A stretch of DNA of 64,000 nucleotides from Symbiodinium natans (lineage: Eukaryota > Sar > Dinophyceae > Suessiales > Symbiodiniaceae). Where the stretch lies: the NCBI GenBank assembly GCA_905221605.1, contig CAJNDS010000469.1:137001-201000 (forward strand), given 5' to 3'. The first letter of the stretch is position 1, and every line of letters starts with the position of its first letter. A program made the translations under genes and the position numbers. Below the pieces are notes generated by a model. It did not search any database and was not told the DNA's origin. It was given only the letters and a program-made list of their open reading frames with translations. Below are positions 42,423 through 54,990 of this stretch, piece by piece.

Positions 42423-45400
42423 GCAGAAGCCATGGGTGCTAGGGTGGTAGGGTTAGGGTGTCGGCTTCCACAACTACTGAAATCAGATGCTTCGTCTGAC
42501 TCGCCCTTTAGGGGGCTGTATAGGTAGCTCCCTAAACCCTACTTCCTAGATTCAGAGCCACTCAGGTTATTTGTTCAGAACATCTGTAAATCAGGGACTA
42601 CCGGAATGATTCTTGCAAGGGGCCCATTATAATATAGAGGCTAGTTTGGTGCATATATAGAAAAATGCATCCACAAATATCTATGGAGATGATACGATGT
42701 AGAACCATGAGAACTACTACCCCCAAAAAACACCCAAGAAAAAAAAAGTGTGATGTAGAAACGCAGGACCACTGGCAGGCCCTTCTGTATCTATATCTAT
42801 ATCTTTGTCTATATCAAAATACACACATAACCAGTGTTTTCTAGGCACATGTAGAGGTTGCAGAGAGGATTTGGGGGTCCCTCGCCTCCACTGTGGCGCC
42901 TGCCACAGGCACAGCCTCTGCGGCAGCAGCTGCGGCGGCCTGAACCCATGTCTGGGCTTGGAAGTCTCTCTCTCTCTCTCTCTCTGATTTTGGGCTTTAG
43001 GGTTTAGGGTTTAGGGTTTAGGGTTTAGGGTTTAGGGTTTAGGGTCTGATTGTCTCACTCTCTGAATCTCTCTCTCTCTCTCTCTCACTGCTTGATACTA
43101 CAAACACCCCCATCTTCAGCTGAAGCCCCAAACCCTAAATCCTAAACCCCAAGCCTAAACCCCAAACCGTAAACCCCAAATCCCACATCCGAAACCCCAA
43201 ATCCTAACCCCCAAACCCCAAACCCCAAACCCCAATTACAAGGTTAAGGTTCAGGGTTGTAAGCCCCCACCCCCGAGCCGCTTGGGATGTTTGCCCTTAT
43301 ACCTAAAACCTCGGTTTAAGGAAACCCCAACGAGCCGCCCTTCACCCTAAACCCTAAACCCTAAACCCTAAACCCTAAACCCTAAACCCGTGAGCCTCCT
43401 TGGAACCCGGTTGTGGTGCCGACTGCAGCGTGGCGGCCAACACTTCGGCTGCTGTGGGCTGGTGCGGCGGGGGCCTTTGCGCCCGCGTTTCGGGAAGCCC
43501 TAAACCTAAACCCTAAACCCTAAACCCTACATGGTTGAGGGTCTCGGATTGAGCGAGTCTTTTTGGGGTTTGCCCGGGGTTCCGGATGTTCAGCAGAGTC
43601 CCCTCCCTTCCCAGCAAAAAGCTTTAGGGTTTCGGGTTTAGGGTTTAGGGTTTCGGGTTTAGGGTTTCGGGTTTAGGGTTTCGGGTTTAGGGTTTAGGGT
43701 TTCGGGTTTAGGGTTTAGGGTTTCGGGTTTAGGGTTTCGGGTTTAAAGGAACGAAACCTTGCGAAGCTTGAGTCCTGTAAGCCCCCGTCCCTTTACCCAC
43801 CTAACCACCCCCAAAACCTCGAAAGAACCCCTAAACCCTAATCCCGAAACTAAACCTGAAACCCTAAGCCCTAAACCCTAAACAGCTCATTGGAGCCCGA
43901 AAGCTTTTAAAACCCCCCCCCCCCCCAAACAAAAACCCGAAGCCCGAATTCTAACACTTCCACAATCGACAAGCTTGGGAGCCATCTCTAAACTCCCCCA
44001 AACTCCGAAAACTCCCCAAACACCCTAGACTCCCCTTAGCTCCCTTCACTTTAGGGTTTAGGGTTTAGGGTTTAGGGTTTAGGGTTTAGGGTTTAGGGTT
44101 TAGGGTTTAGGGTTTAGGGTTTAGGGTTTAGGGTTTAGGGTTTAGGGTTTAGGGTTTAGGGTTTACCTTGAGCCCTAAACCTCTCGGCCATGGCACTCCT
44201 GGGCGACAGGAGCCTCCCCTGACGCTGCCACTGGTGCGAGGGAGCCCATGTTCTCCGCAGTCTGCGGCGTTTCCTGAGGTTTTAGCCTATCGGGAGAGAT
44301 ACCTCTTTAACCTTTTGAAAGATTGCAGCCAAATTGTGTCCTTTATTTACCCCTTTACCCGAAACCCTAAACCCTAAACCCGAGCCTAAAGAGTTTTCTT
44401 CTTCACAGTTCAGAATTTTGCTTGGGGCGGGCTCCAAGATGATCTTTGGGGGGTCAGGGTATACTAAGGGTTTGAGCCAGTTTGGGCGCCTAAACTCTAT
44501 CCCTAAACCCGACACCCTAAATCCCCAAACCCTAACTCCCTAAACCCAAAATCCCCAAGCCCCAGATCCAAAAACCCTACATCCCTACACCCTATATAAA
44601 GCCTAAATCCCTAAACCCTAAAGCCTAAACCCCTAAACCCTACATCCCTAAACCCAAAATAAACCCTAAATCCTAAATCCCTAAATCCCTATAAACCCTA
44701 AACCCCTAAACCCCTAAACCCCTAAACCCCTAAACCCCTAAACCCCTAAACCCCTAAACCCCTAACCCCCTAAACCCTAAACCCTTAAACCCTAAAACCT
44801 AAACCCTAAACCCTAAACCCCTAAACCCTAAGAGTTGGCCCCAGCCGCGGGCGCCGTAGGCGCCACGTGGGCCGGAGTTTCCGGCGGTACGGCAGGGGCC
44901 AAAGCGGACGACGCCTCGACGGCCGGCGCCGGGCTGGGTGTCTCCTGGGTGGGGTTTAGGGTTTAGGGTTTAGGGTTTAGGGTTTGGGGTTTGGGGTTTG
45001 GGGTTTAGGGTTTAGGGGTTAGGGTTTAGGGTTTGGGGTTTAGGGTTTAGGCTGTGGATCAGGGTTGAGGGTTTAGCGCTCAGAGGTGAAGGTGGAAGAA
45101 TTCCGAGCGGGGCTTCCGAGGGGGAGAGGGCGGGAGAGGGAGGGGAGGAAAGGGGGAGGGAGGGAGGAGGGAGGAGGGGGGGTGGGAGTTAAAGATTTAG
45201 AGTCTATTGATTTTATTGTTCTGATTATTACGATTATGAGTACTGTATATAAAAAACTATATATTAATATGAATATATATATAGAGATATATATATATAT
45301 ATATATATATGTTTAGGGTTTTTAGGGCTGGAGGTCGCGGGCTTGAGCTAGTCAGAGTTTAAGTTTCTCTCGAGCCTCTTAGGAGACAGGCAGCCCCAAA

Positions 45401-45792
45401 CCCCACAAACCTCCGAACAAAAAAACAAAAACCCACTTTTTTGCAGGTTCTAGCGCAGGAAAAATACAAAACAGCAAGTTGTGGGGTTTTAAGTGCCCAA
45501 AACCTGAATTCCTGACCCCAAGGAAGTCAGCACATCTCCAGAGGCGTACCCTAAACCCTAAACCCTAAACCCTGAACCCTGAACCCTAAACCCTAAACCC
45601 TAAACCCCAAAAAACCTAAACCCAGCGACTGGGGTTGGCTGCGCCACGGGAGCCACAGCGTCGGCGAGAGGGAACTGCTGGACGCCGACCACGCCGGGAG
45701 GAGGTGGCGGCGGGGGCGGAGGGAGCCTTCCGAGACCCCCTGGGTTTGGGGTTTAGGGTTTATACATGGGGTTTAGGGTTTAGGGTGTAGGG
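42423..45792. repeat. Telomere-like arrays, CT microsatellites, 8-bp CCCCTAAA array
   Basis: The unique stretch 42430-42960 carries no clear gene. CT runs lie at 42965-42986 and 43069-43086 either side of a TTTAGGG block (42996-43046). CCCTAAA at 43345-43390; mixed TTTAGGG/TTTCGGG at 43622-43745; TTTAGGG at 44049-44165 (about 16 units); 8-bp CCCCTAAA at 44701-44770; TTTAGGG/TTTGGGG at 44950-45050. A GGGA-rich stretch (45115-45185) and AT runs (45280-45312) follow, with CCCTAAA at 45550-45605. 43287-43325 resembles an eroded family A end. Confidence 0.75.
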
Positions 45793-45884
45793 TTTAGAAC
45801 CCCCTAGATGGAAACCTATACTACTATTTTCGGTCATTCCTAGGAACCCTTCAAGGGATCTCAGGATCCTCCCAGGGGTCTGGG
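45793..45884. mobile_element. Family E element, partial
   Basis: Shares TCATTCCTAGGAACCCTTCA and GGATCCTCCCAGGGGTCTGGG with the family E copies; the opposite end is eroded. Confidence 0.4.
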
Positions 45885-47453
45885 TTTTAGGGAGTCGGAC
45901 TCCCAAGGACCACATGGATCCCTAAACGGGTTTATGGGCTCACAGAGCCCGAGATGATCGTAGTAGATGACATCGAACCTCGCTCGAAGGGTCCATGTAG
46001 GCAAATAGGGAATACTCGGCCTTAACGTAGTTCGACTTTGGGACCTGCATCATCATTAAGTGTTGATGGTTCATATACCCGAGTAAGGATTATCGTCGGA
46101 CAGGGTGTGTGACCCCAATTTTAGGGTTCATTTGCTTCCAAGGAAGGGGGTTTAGGGAATGGGAAGCCCTTGCATCCCCTCCCTGTAATTAGAGGCTGCG
46201 TGCCTTTAGGGTTTAGGGCTTATGGTTCAGGTCTAGATACGCCAATATCCTCTATAGGTAGGGTGTACCGGGAGTGGCAAAGGGAGACCTTGAAACGAGC
46301 GGAATGTACCAACGTTTTCAGGGTCATATCCCGTGTGATTCTAAGCCCTTAACAACAAAGCCCCACACTTTGAAGGAGTTGGAGACTATTTCTGGCTTTT
46401 GGAAACCCTGGTGCCGTGGCGGTTGTTGGTGACAAGGGTGTCCACCCGAAACCAGGAATAGTCGTGGTGAAACGCAAGTGGCAAGGCCTTGCTCAGTCTA
46501 GTCTAACCCCTATACTTATCGGACTTCTACACCCGAAAGCCCTACTTCCTCAGCCTACAAACCCGAAAACCCTAAAAACCCAAAAACCCTAAAACCCTAA
46601 AAACCCAAAAACTCAAAAGCCCTAAAACCCTAAAACCCTAAAACCCTAAAACCCTAACCCCAAAAAAACCTGCAGTACCCCGACAATTGAAGCCGCTCAA
46701 AGCCGCGAAAGTCGAACCGATGAATCCTAAACCCTAAACCCTAACCCTAAACCCTAAACCCCAAACCCCAAACCCTAAACCCCTAAACACCAAAACCCGT
46801 AAACCCTAAACCCTAGCCCTAGCCCTAAACCCTAAACCCTAAACCCTGAACCCCAAACCCCAAACCCCAAACCCCAAACCCCAAACCCTAAACCCTCAAC
46901 GATGCATCCCAGGAAGCTGCGTCTCGGCCGTCGCCGCGGCCGGCGGTGGCGCTGGAGCCACGGTCGCCGCCGCTTCCGGCGGTGCAGGCTCCGCCTGCAC
47001 CTGGGGGGGCAATTGAACCCTAACTTTGGGATTTAGGGTTAGGGTTTAGGGTTTAGGTTTAGGGTTTAGGGTTTCTTTAGGGTTTGGGGTTTAGGGTTTA
47101 GGGTTTGGGGTTTAGAGTTTAGGGGGGACATACCCTATTCTACTAGACATTCCTTGTTCAGGGTATATGAACCACAAAACCCTTTTGGGGGTTCATTTGC
47201 ACCTTAGCTAAGAGGGCTTTGGGTTTGAACTGGGCTTCTATGGTTCATTTAGGGGATCTATGTGGGTTTAGGGTTTAGGTTTCAGGGTTTAGGGTTTAGG
47301 GTTTTGGGGTTTAGACCAGAGCTCGGAGGGTTTTATCTTAGGGTTCAAACGCGGAAACCGTAGTGATATCCATATCGTGGTACCTTAGTTTACGTTTATG
47401 TATACCTGTTTGTAAGTGTAGTCACCTCAACCCTAACCCCCAAACCCCTAACC
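45885..47453. repeat. Unique spacer and telomere-like blocks
   Basis: 45900-46170 includes AAGGGTCCATGTAGGC (family B-like end) and GGGTTCATTTGC motifs shared with 47190-47205 and 63322-63335. 46380-46510 is unique. CCCTAAA/CCCTAAAA blocks at 46560-46660 and 46735-46900; TTTAGGG at 47028-47125 and 47268-47313. Confidence 0.6.
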
Positions 47454-47551
47454 TTGGGATGTTTATACTAACAGTCCTTCATAGGGATTCTTGTACCTCC
47501 TCTGAGAATCCCTGTTAAGGACTGTTGATATAACTAGGGAGAACATCCCAA
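47454..47551. mobile_element. Family A MITE, complete copy
   Basis: TTGGGATG on the left, GAGAACATCCCAA on the right, with inverted AACAGTCCTTCATAGGGATT and AATCCCTGTTAAGGACTGTT arms. Confidence 0.75.
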
Positions 47552-48234
47552 CGGAAAAAAGGAGTAACCTAGGAATAAGAAGGGTACCCTTTTGGTTTCA
47601 AGGGGATTACAAGGGAACCCCAACCCTAAAAAAAGGAAATAAGGGCCTACACCGGATCCTAGGAACTGAACTGGTGGGAGCGTGCAAGGTTCAAACCCTG
47701 AGTCTCAAGCAAGAGAACCCGCGACTACCATGGCCAGCACCTCCGAAACCCTTAATCCTGTAGATTCAATCACTTCTGCGTAGTGCTTTCAGGTGCTTTA
47801 GGGTAGAAAGATTGAGGGGTTCAGGTTTTGGGGGGCTATAGAGCTTCAGGGCTCTAGGCCCCCTATAGGGCCAAGTTTATCAACCCTAAGCGCCAGATTC
47901 TATCCCCAGGACCTGGCCAACCTTAAACCCTAAACCCTAAACCCTAAACCCTAAACCCTAAACCCTAAACCCTAAACCCTAAACCCTAAACCCTAAACCC
48001 TAAACCCGAATCTGCAGCTGAGCAGCTTCCTTCGCCGCGGCAGCTAGGTCTAGGGCCTGGATCAGCGCAGCATCCACGCCGCCCTGGTTTTAGGGTTTAG
48101 GGTTTAGGGTTTAGGGTTTAGGGTTTAGGGGGGGATGAGGGTGAAAGTTTCGGGTGTTTAGGGGTTCAGGCTGAGAAGCAGGATCCAGGGTTAAACTTAA
48201 GGTTCAAAGCATCGTAGACTTGTAGGCATACCGA
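47552..48234. repeat. Spacer and facing telomere-like blocks
   Basis: Unique sequence to 47920, then CCCTAAA (47924-48006, 12 units) and TTTAGGG (48088-48130), separated by 80 bp of G+C-rich DNA. Confidence 0.7.
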
Positions 48235-48369
48235 CTACTTGGAGGTTCATGGGTACTTACAACCACAGTTATAAGTCTACTTATAACCTACTTAGGGAAC
48301 TTAGGGGGCTTATAAGTACAGTTTCAATTAGGGTTATAAGTACCCTGAACCTCCAAGTAGGGATACCGA
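48226..48369 (+). mobile_element. Family C MITE, complete with 9-bp flanking duplication
   Basis: The element is 48235-48360: CTACTTGGAGGTTCATGGG on the left pairs with ACCCTGAACCTCCAAGTAG on the right. The flanks are GCATACCGA (48226-48234) and GGATACCGA (48361-48369), 8 of 9 identical, as a 9-bp target duplication would give. That length is typical of Mutator-like transposases, which the element itself does not encode. Confidence 0.7.
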
Positions 48370-49563
48370 CTAGTGTACCCAAAGGGTCTGCGTGTAGTTT
48401 CAGTACGAAACTCGGCACCAGAAGCTGTATCTAAACAGGGCTTCGGCTTGAGGCTAATTTTGGCTTAGGTCCAAAAACCAGGCTAGATAGGGCACTTGGG
48501 TACAAGATTGTGGCTCTCATTCCTCGGAACATCTCCAGAGCCTCGATTCTGCTCTTCGCAGAGGAGCACGACGTCTCACACCATGAAGACCCATAACATC
48601 CCCAACAGAATCCCTGCAACCCTAAACCCTCAACCCTAAATCCTAACCCTGCAAAGCCTGAGCCTCACTCCAAGTCCTGGACCCTGAAACCCTGACACCC
48701 TAAACTCTAAACCCTAAACCCTAAACCCTAACCCTAAACCCTAAACCCTAAACCCTAAACCCTAAACCCTAAACCCTAAACCCCATAGAGCCCTCAGATG
48801 GGGCGGGCCTTTTCGGGATCAGAATTTACCGGCTGCGATATTCAACGCTTGAAGCTCCAAACGTCGATAGTACGCGTCTAAAAACCCCAAAACCTTAATT
48901 TCCAGAACAAGCCTGAACCCATAAAGAAGCCCTCACAACCCTACACCCTAAACCGGGGCCTGACACCTATGTAAACCCCAAACCTAACATAAACCTTGAA
49001 CCTTAAACCCTAAACCCTAAACAAAACTCGAGGCCCGTCGTGCTCGATGCGCCTTAGGGCCTTGCTAAGCTTACGAGTGCGTCGAGTAGGGAAGACGGGA
49101 AACCAGGTGGCGCCCTTCATATGCTGCCTTAAAGGGTTCTAGACGAAGGACCCTAAAATCCCTAAACCCTAAACCCTAAACCCTAAACCCTAAACTCCAA
49201 CACTTTGTATAGCAACTTGCAAAGCAATCTCTCAAAGAGCCAGCTGGGGGCCTGCCCAGCAGCCTCTGCCTTCTCTGCATGTGGGCTGCAAGCTTTCGGA
49301 TTCTAGGCTTCAGGGTTTAGAGGGTTGAGGGGTTAGAGTTTATAGGGTTTATATAAGCTTTCTGATTCTAGGCTTCAGGGTTTTGGGTTTATAGGGTTTA
49401 CAGGGTTTAGGGTTTAGGGTTTAGGGTTGAGGGTTTACAGTTTATAGGGTTTATAGGGTTTATAGGGTTTGCAGGGTTTATAGGGTTTAGGGTTGAGGGT
49501 TTAGGGTTCAGCGTTTAGAGTTTAGGGGCAGTTCGGAGATTAGGGTTTAGGGTTGAGGGTTTA
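48370..49563. repeat. Telomere-like blocks with unique spacers
   Basis: CCCTAAA at 48705-48783 and 49160-49195. The block 49310-49560 mixes TTTAGGG with TTTATAGGG units. A minus frame at 48431-48619 in unique DNA is not recognised. Confidence 0.6.
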
Positions 49564-49664
49564 CCCGAAGGGTCCATGTGTCTCATTATTATATACTTGG
49601 GCCCCAAGGTCCCTTTACTTTAAGGCCCAAGTATTCCCGATTTAGGTACATGGACCCATAGGGT
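49564..49664. mobile_element. Family B palindrome, intact copy
   Basis: CCCGAAGGGTCCATGTGTCTC ... ATACTTGGGCCC pairs with GGCCCAAGTATTCCC ... GGTACATGGACCC. The loop is about 20 bp, with no telomere-like sequence. Confidence 0.65.
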
Positions 49665-50055
49665 CAGGGTTTAGGGCTGAGGGCCAGTTCGGAGTTTAGG
49701 GTTGAGGGTTCCGGGCTTTGGGTTGCGGGCTTTTGTGGTCGGTTCTCTTCCAGTCCAGGCTGAAGGTTCAGGGCTTTTAAGGCTCAAATGCGTTTGGGCT
49801 TATATAGGACAATGCCGAATTCTTGAGAGAGGGTCCGTTTAAGAGCATCATCTACAAGCAGCTGGCGCTTCGGCCTTGTCTGAACTGTGTTTAGGGTTTA
49901 GGGTTTAGGGTTTAGGGTTTAGGGTTCAGGGTTTAGGGTCGGTTTAGGGTTTAGGGTTTAGGGTTTAGGGTTTAGGATGGGGGGGTTTCGGGTTTCGGGT
50001 TTGGGAGCTCAAAACCTTCCCCCCCCCCCCCGCGCCCCCTCCCCCCCCCTCCTTC
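49665..50055 (+). repeat. TTTAGGG block up to assembly gap
   Basis: Unique sequence, then TTTAGGG (49889-49976) and C-rich sequence ending at the gap. Confidence 0.7.
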
Positions 50056-50155
50056 NNNNNNNNNNNNNNNNNNNNNNNNNNNNNNNNNNNNNNNNNNNNN
50101 NNNNNNNNNNNNNNNNNNNNNNNNNNNNNNNNNNNNNNNNNNNNNNNNNNNNNNN
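50056..50155. other. Assembly gap (100 N)
   Basis: Exactly 100 N, the usual placeholder for a gap of unknown length. It follows a C-rich run and precedes CCCTAAA repeat (50163-50236), so the repeat orientation flips across the gap. Confidence 0.98.
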
Positions 50156-50590
50156 GTGTAAGAACCCTAAACCCTAAACCCTAAACCCTAAACCCTAAAC
50201 CCAAAACCCTAAACCCTAAACCCTAAACCCTAAACCCGTTTAGTAGGGTTCATGTAGTCCTAAGGCGGGTTCTACAGGGTCAGGTTCGGGGCTCTCCAGG
50301 GCTTTGGGGGATCTTGGCATCGAAGGTTTAGGGTTTAGTGTTTAGTGTTTAAGGTTTAGGGTTTAGGGTTTAGGGTTAGGGTTTAGGGTTTAGGGTTGAG
50401 TTTAGGGTTAGGGTTTCGGGTTTAGGGGTTTAGGGGTTTAGGGGATTAGGGGTTTAGGGGATAGGGGTTTAAGGTTTAGGGGTTAAGGGTTCAGGGTTAA
50501 GCGTCTTCTCTGTCCAGCTGCAGGGCATTGGGCCGTAGGTCCCGACTGTCTACACTCACTTGACCAAAGGGGGGAGGTGCCCACTTTAGG
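50156..50590. repeat. Telomere-like blocks
   Basis: CCCTAAA at 50163-50236, then TTTAGGG/TTTAGGGG (50325-50500), then unique sequence. Confidence 0.75.
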
Positions 50591-50691
50591 GCTACAGTAA
50601 ACTCCAGAAAGTTGGAACATTGTTTAAGGACGATTCGTGCTGCGATTCCCTCTTGGGGTAGGGGTTAGGGTTCAAGGTTTAGGGTCAGGGT

Positions 50692-50723
<32 letters not shown>

Positions 50724-50813
50724 GGTTTAGGGTTTAGGGTTTAGGGTTTAGGGTTTAGGGTTTAGGGTTTAGGGTTTAGGATGTCCAACTTTTCGGAGTT
50801 TACTGTAAGTAGG
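50591..50813. repeat. Inverted repeat enclosing TTTAGGG tract
   Basis: GCTACAGTAAACTCCAGAAA and GTTGGAACAT (50591-50620) pair with ATGTCCAACTTTTCGGAGTT and TACTGTAAGT (50781-50810). Between them are ~35 bp of unique DNA and a TTGAGGG/TTTAGGG tract (50660-50779). Confidence 0.6.
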
Positions 50814-53800
50814 CCGCGTTTCGGCTAGGGACCTTGACTAACGAAGCTACGAGTATGGAGCTTGTTTTAATCGCACTGAGCCAGGTGAGGCTCTGAGGGT
50901 AGCACCCTAAACCCTAAACCCTAAACCCTGAACCCTGAACCCTGAACTCTCAACCCTCAGCCCCAAACCCGAACCATTTAAGGGCCTGTCGGTGTTCAGA
51001 TTGAACCTCCCTAAACCTTAAAAGGGTTTAGGGTTTAGGGCTTCGGGTTCAGGGTTCAGGGTTCAGGGTTCAGGGTTCAGGGTTTGGGGTTTAGGGTTTA
51101 GGGTTTAGGGTTTAGGGTTTAGGGCTTAGGGTTTAGGGGAAGACGAGCATTCGCGCTAAAAGCCTTCACCTTGCATCCCTGTAGCCATCCGATGCTGAAG
51201 CCTGCATCGGCATGGCCATGCCGTATGCATTCTGCTGCATGGCGTAGCCTTTGAGGGTTTGGGGTTTAGGATTCGGGTTTAGGGTTTAGGGTTTAGGGTT
51301 TAGGGTTTAGGGTTTAGGGTTTAGGGTTTAGGGTTTAGGGTTTAGGGTTTAGGGTTTAGGGTTTAGGGTTTAGGGTTTAGGGTTCAGGGTTCAGGGTCTA
51401 GGGCGTAGGGCTTAGGGTGACATCTTACCACTCGATGGCACCTACCTGGAGGTTCCGGGGGTTGACGACAGCTGGGGCCAGCGCCAAACAACTCCTAAAA
51501 CCCTAAACCCGAAACCCTGAACTCTAAACCCTAAACCCTAAACCCTAAACCCTAAACCCTAAACCCTAAACCCTAAACCCTAAACTCCTGGGTCTTCATT
51601 TTGTTCAGGGCACTCCTAACCCTCATTGCAACTGGCCATGAAACTTAAAGCAGCGTTTCGGAGTTTGGGGTCAGGTCTTCGGCTTCAGGGGTGGGTTCAG
51701 GGCTTAGGGTTTAGGTGAAGGGCCCTAGCCCTAACCCTAAACCCAAAACCTAACCCCTAAGCCCAGGTGAAGGCGTGTTGCCCTAAACCCTTTACCCTAA
51801 ACCCAGGTGGTTGCCATGTCAGTCTGGGGCATTTCAGTGTTTAGGGTATTTGGGGCTGTTTATGGTTTAGTGTAGAGCGTTTAGTGGCGCATGTAGGCTA
51901 TGTAGGGTCTAGGCCGCTTGGGGCATTTATGGCAGGGAAGGGTTTAGGGGCTAGTAAGGCGCTCGGGTTTGGGTTAGAGTATCCAGGGGTATGTTAGGGC
52001 ATCTGGAGCTTAGCGTCATTTTAGGGCACTTAGAGCTTAAAGTGAGCGTTTAGGGTATGTACCTGACAGACCCTAAATCTGAAACCCTAAACCCTCAACC
52101 CCGCCTCCTTGCGCCATGCCATACCCCTGCAGGCCATAGGCCGGGTCCATCTCGCAAGAGCCGAACGTTGGGGTTTAGGGTTTAGGGTTTAGGGTTTAGG
52201 GTTTAGGGCTTAGGGCTTAGGGCTTAGGGCTTAGGGTTTAGGGTTTAGGGTGGTCAACGGACTAAACGCGGGACCCTTATAAGGGACCTTGGGGATAGGG
52301 TTTCAGGGTTTGGGGCTCAAGTGTTCTTGCGGTGCCCCTAAGCCCTAAGCTCTATGGCCCTAAACCCTAAACCCTAAACCCTAAACCCTAAACCCTAAAC
52401 CCTAAACCCTAAACCCTAAACCCTAAACCCTAAACCCTAAACCCTAAACCCTAAACCCTGAACCTTCTTTTTTCGCATAGTTTAGGGCCTAGGATTTGGG
52501 CTCAGAGGGTGTGAGGAGGAGAGGAGGGTGGGATGTCCCTAAATGCTGCATAGGTTGAGCGGTTTGCAGGTTTGAGGATTTAGGGATAAGGGGTCTGTAG
52601 GGTTTAGGGCTTAGGTTTTAGGGTTTAAGGTTTAGAAGTTGCAGGGCATAAAGGTTTAAGGGTTTTGGATATTGGGAAGACGGAAAGGTTCGAGGGCTTA
52701 AGGGTTCAAGATGTTGGAAGAAAAGGGGTTTGAGGGCAGGGTCCTAAACCCTAAACCCTAAACCCTAAACCTTAAACCCTAAACCCTAAACCCTAAACTG
52801 TAAACCCTAAACCCTAAACCCTAAACCCTAAACCCAAAAAGCTCCAGACGGCGAAGGGCTCTCTCGAACCCCAAACCTACACCGTTCTTGGGGTTTCAAG
52901 TTCAGGGCCTGGGGCTTAGGAGCCTTCAACCCTAAACCCTAAACCCGAAACCCTAAACCCGACACCCTAAACCCAAAACCCTGAAAGCCCTAAAGTCCCT
53001 AGCAACCCAAAAAACACTCCAAGACCCTCAAGATCCCTACCAAAACCCCTAACCCCTAACCCCTAACCCTAAACCCTAAACCCTAAACCCTAAAACCTAA
53101 ACCCTAAACCCTAAACCCTCAACCCTCAACCTCGCCCACCGGGCCTCGCCGTCGGCGCCCGGGAGTTGGGCAGACGCGCGGCGTGCGTGTCAGCGCATAG
53201 GGCACATCTATAAGATCTCTAGGGTTTAGGGTTTAGGGTTTAGGGGCTGTCAGGCCTATAGGGTTCGGGGTTTCCAGTGTTTAGGGCTGGGTTTTAAGGC
53301 TTGCGGGGTGCGAGGCCTTCGGGAAGACGTCCTTTTGTCGTGAGAGCGTGGAGGTTTAGGGTTTAGGGTTTAGGGTTTAGGGTTTAGGGTTTAGGGTTTA
53401 GGGTTTAGGGTTTAGGGTTTAGGGTTGAGGATCTCATCTTGAAGCTGTCAAAGTTTGATGTTGGGGGTGGCTTTGGGGTTGAGGGTTGCAATTTCTTACT
53501 TAAGCCATACCTGAGGTCGGCTCATGGTGCAGGAAACGACATGGTCAAGCCTCCAAAAACCCAAAACCCAAAACCCAAAACCCTAAACCCTAAACCCTAA
53601 ACCCTAAACCCTAGCCCTAAACCCTAAACCCCAAGGCCTGGGCCCTCTGCTGCTCGCGGTGATATTCGGCCCAAAGACACTCAGGGTTTAGGGCGGAGGG
53701 GCGCACTAAAACCCCAAAACCCATAAACCCCGGAACCCAGTAACCTTAACTCCACTGCCAGGGCTTAGGGTGGAGGGTTTAGGGTTTAGGGTTTAGGGTT

Positions 53801-54811
53801 TAGGGTTTAGGGTTTAGGGTTTAGGGTTTAGGGTTTAGGGCTTTGGGCTGAGAGCTTTTCGGGATTTTAGAGGTCTAGGGACCCAGAGGGGCTTGGAGAC
53901 TTAGAGGTGTAGGGATTCGGGAAGGCAGCCATCGACATCTGAACCCTAAACCCTAAACCCTAAACCCTTAACCCTAAACCCTAAACCCGAAATCCTAAAC
54001 CCTAAACCCTCAACCCTAAGCCTCAGATCCTACAGTAGGGGCGTTGCGTTCCAAAGTCGACTCGCAAGTGCGGAGAACCCGTTTAGGGTTGAGGCTTTGG
54101 GGGTTTAGGGTTATGGGTTTAGGGTTTTAGGCAAAAAAAAACGGCAAAAAAACCCTAAAAGATCGGGGTTTAGGGTTTAGGGTTTAGGGTTTAGGGTTTA
54201 GGGTTTAGGGTTTAGGGTTTAGGGCTTCAGACCCTTAAAGCCCAAACTCCTGGAGGCGCTTTCTCCTCATCGCCAGCTCTCTGGCTGATCCACAGTGAGC
54301 TTCACGGGCGACAGGAAGACTTTCTGCGACCAACAGGGGGGGATTTAGGGTTGAGGGTTTAGGGTTTGGGGTTTAGGGTTTGGGGTTTAGGGTTTGGGGT
54401 TTAGGGTTGGGGTTTAGGGCTTGGGGTCTGAGTAGGCCACTAAACCCCCAGCGACCGAAACCCAAAAACCCTGTAGAGATAACGTCAGTCGCAGTTCTTC
54501 GAGATGGGCCCCCAATGTATTGAGTCCCCTGAAGGCTTCCCTTTAAAAGGCTGCTCGCCAGAAATATCCTGAGGTCCAAGAAGATGTTCACGCAAGCAAT
54601 TGGCTGAAACTACCAGGGGTTTAGGGTTTTGGGGTTCAGGGTTTAAGGTTTGGGGTTTAGGGTTTGGGGTTTAGGGTTTGGGGTTCAGGGTTTAGGGTTT
54701 GGGGTTTAGGGTGGCTTGCAAGAAGATGCGTGTAATCCCTAAAAAGTGAAAGACCCGCAAGTCGGTGTTGAACCCGGTGGTGTGTAGGTCTGCATCTTCT
54801 CGGCGTTGACC
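50814..54811. repeat. Dense telomere-like arrays, both orientations
   Basis: TTTAGGG/TTCAGGG at 51029-51138, 51269-51415 (about 20 units), 52170-52250 (GCTTAGG variants inside), 53350-53424, 53775-53842 and 54166-54225. CCCTAAA at 51526-51586, 52354-52458 (15 units), 52743-52833, 53040-53130, 53560-53632 and 53940-54018. TTTGGGG-TTTAGGG alternating 14-bp units at 54355-54430 and 54635-54712. The unique stretches (51590-51690, 51830-52070, 52480-52740, 54430-54600) have no supported genes. Confidence 0.8.
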
Positions 54812-54902
54812 GCCCCCCCCCCCCCCCCCACCCTCCACCACCCCCCCCCCCCCCCCCCCCCCACCCCCCCCCCCCCACTCCCCCCCCCCCCCCCCCCCCC
54901 CC

Positions 54903-54935
<33 letters not shown>

Positions 54936-54990
54936 ACCCCCCCCCCCCCTCCCCCCCCCCCCCCCCCCCCCCACCCCCAAAAAAAAAAAA
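54812..54990. repeat. Poly-C tract ending in poly-A
   Basis: About 165 bp of almost pure C with isolated A and T, then 12 A (54979-54990). Length may be unreliable in assembly. Confidence 0.9.

Noticed and set aside
47660-47740. GGTTCAAACCC looked like a tRNA T-loop
   Set aside because: No acceptor, D or anticodon stems could be paired around it.
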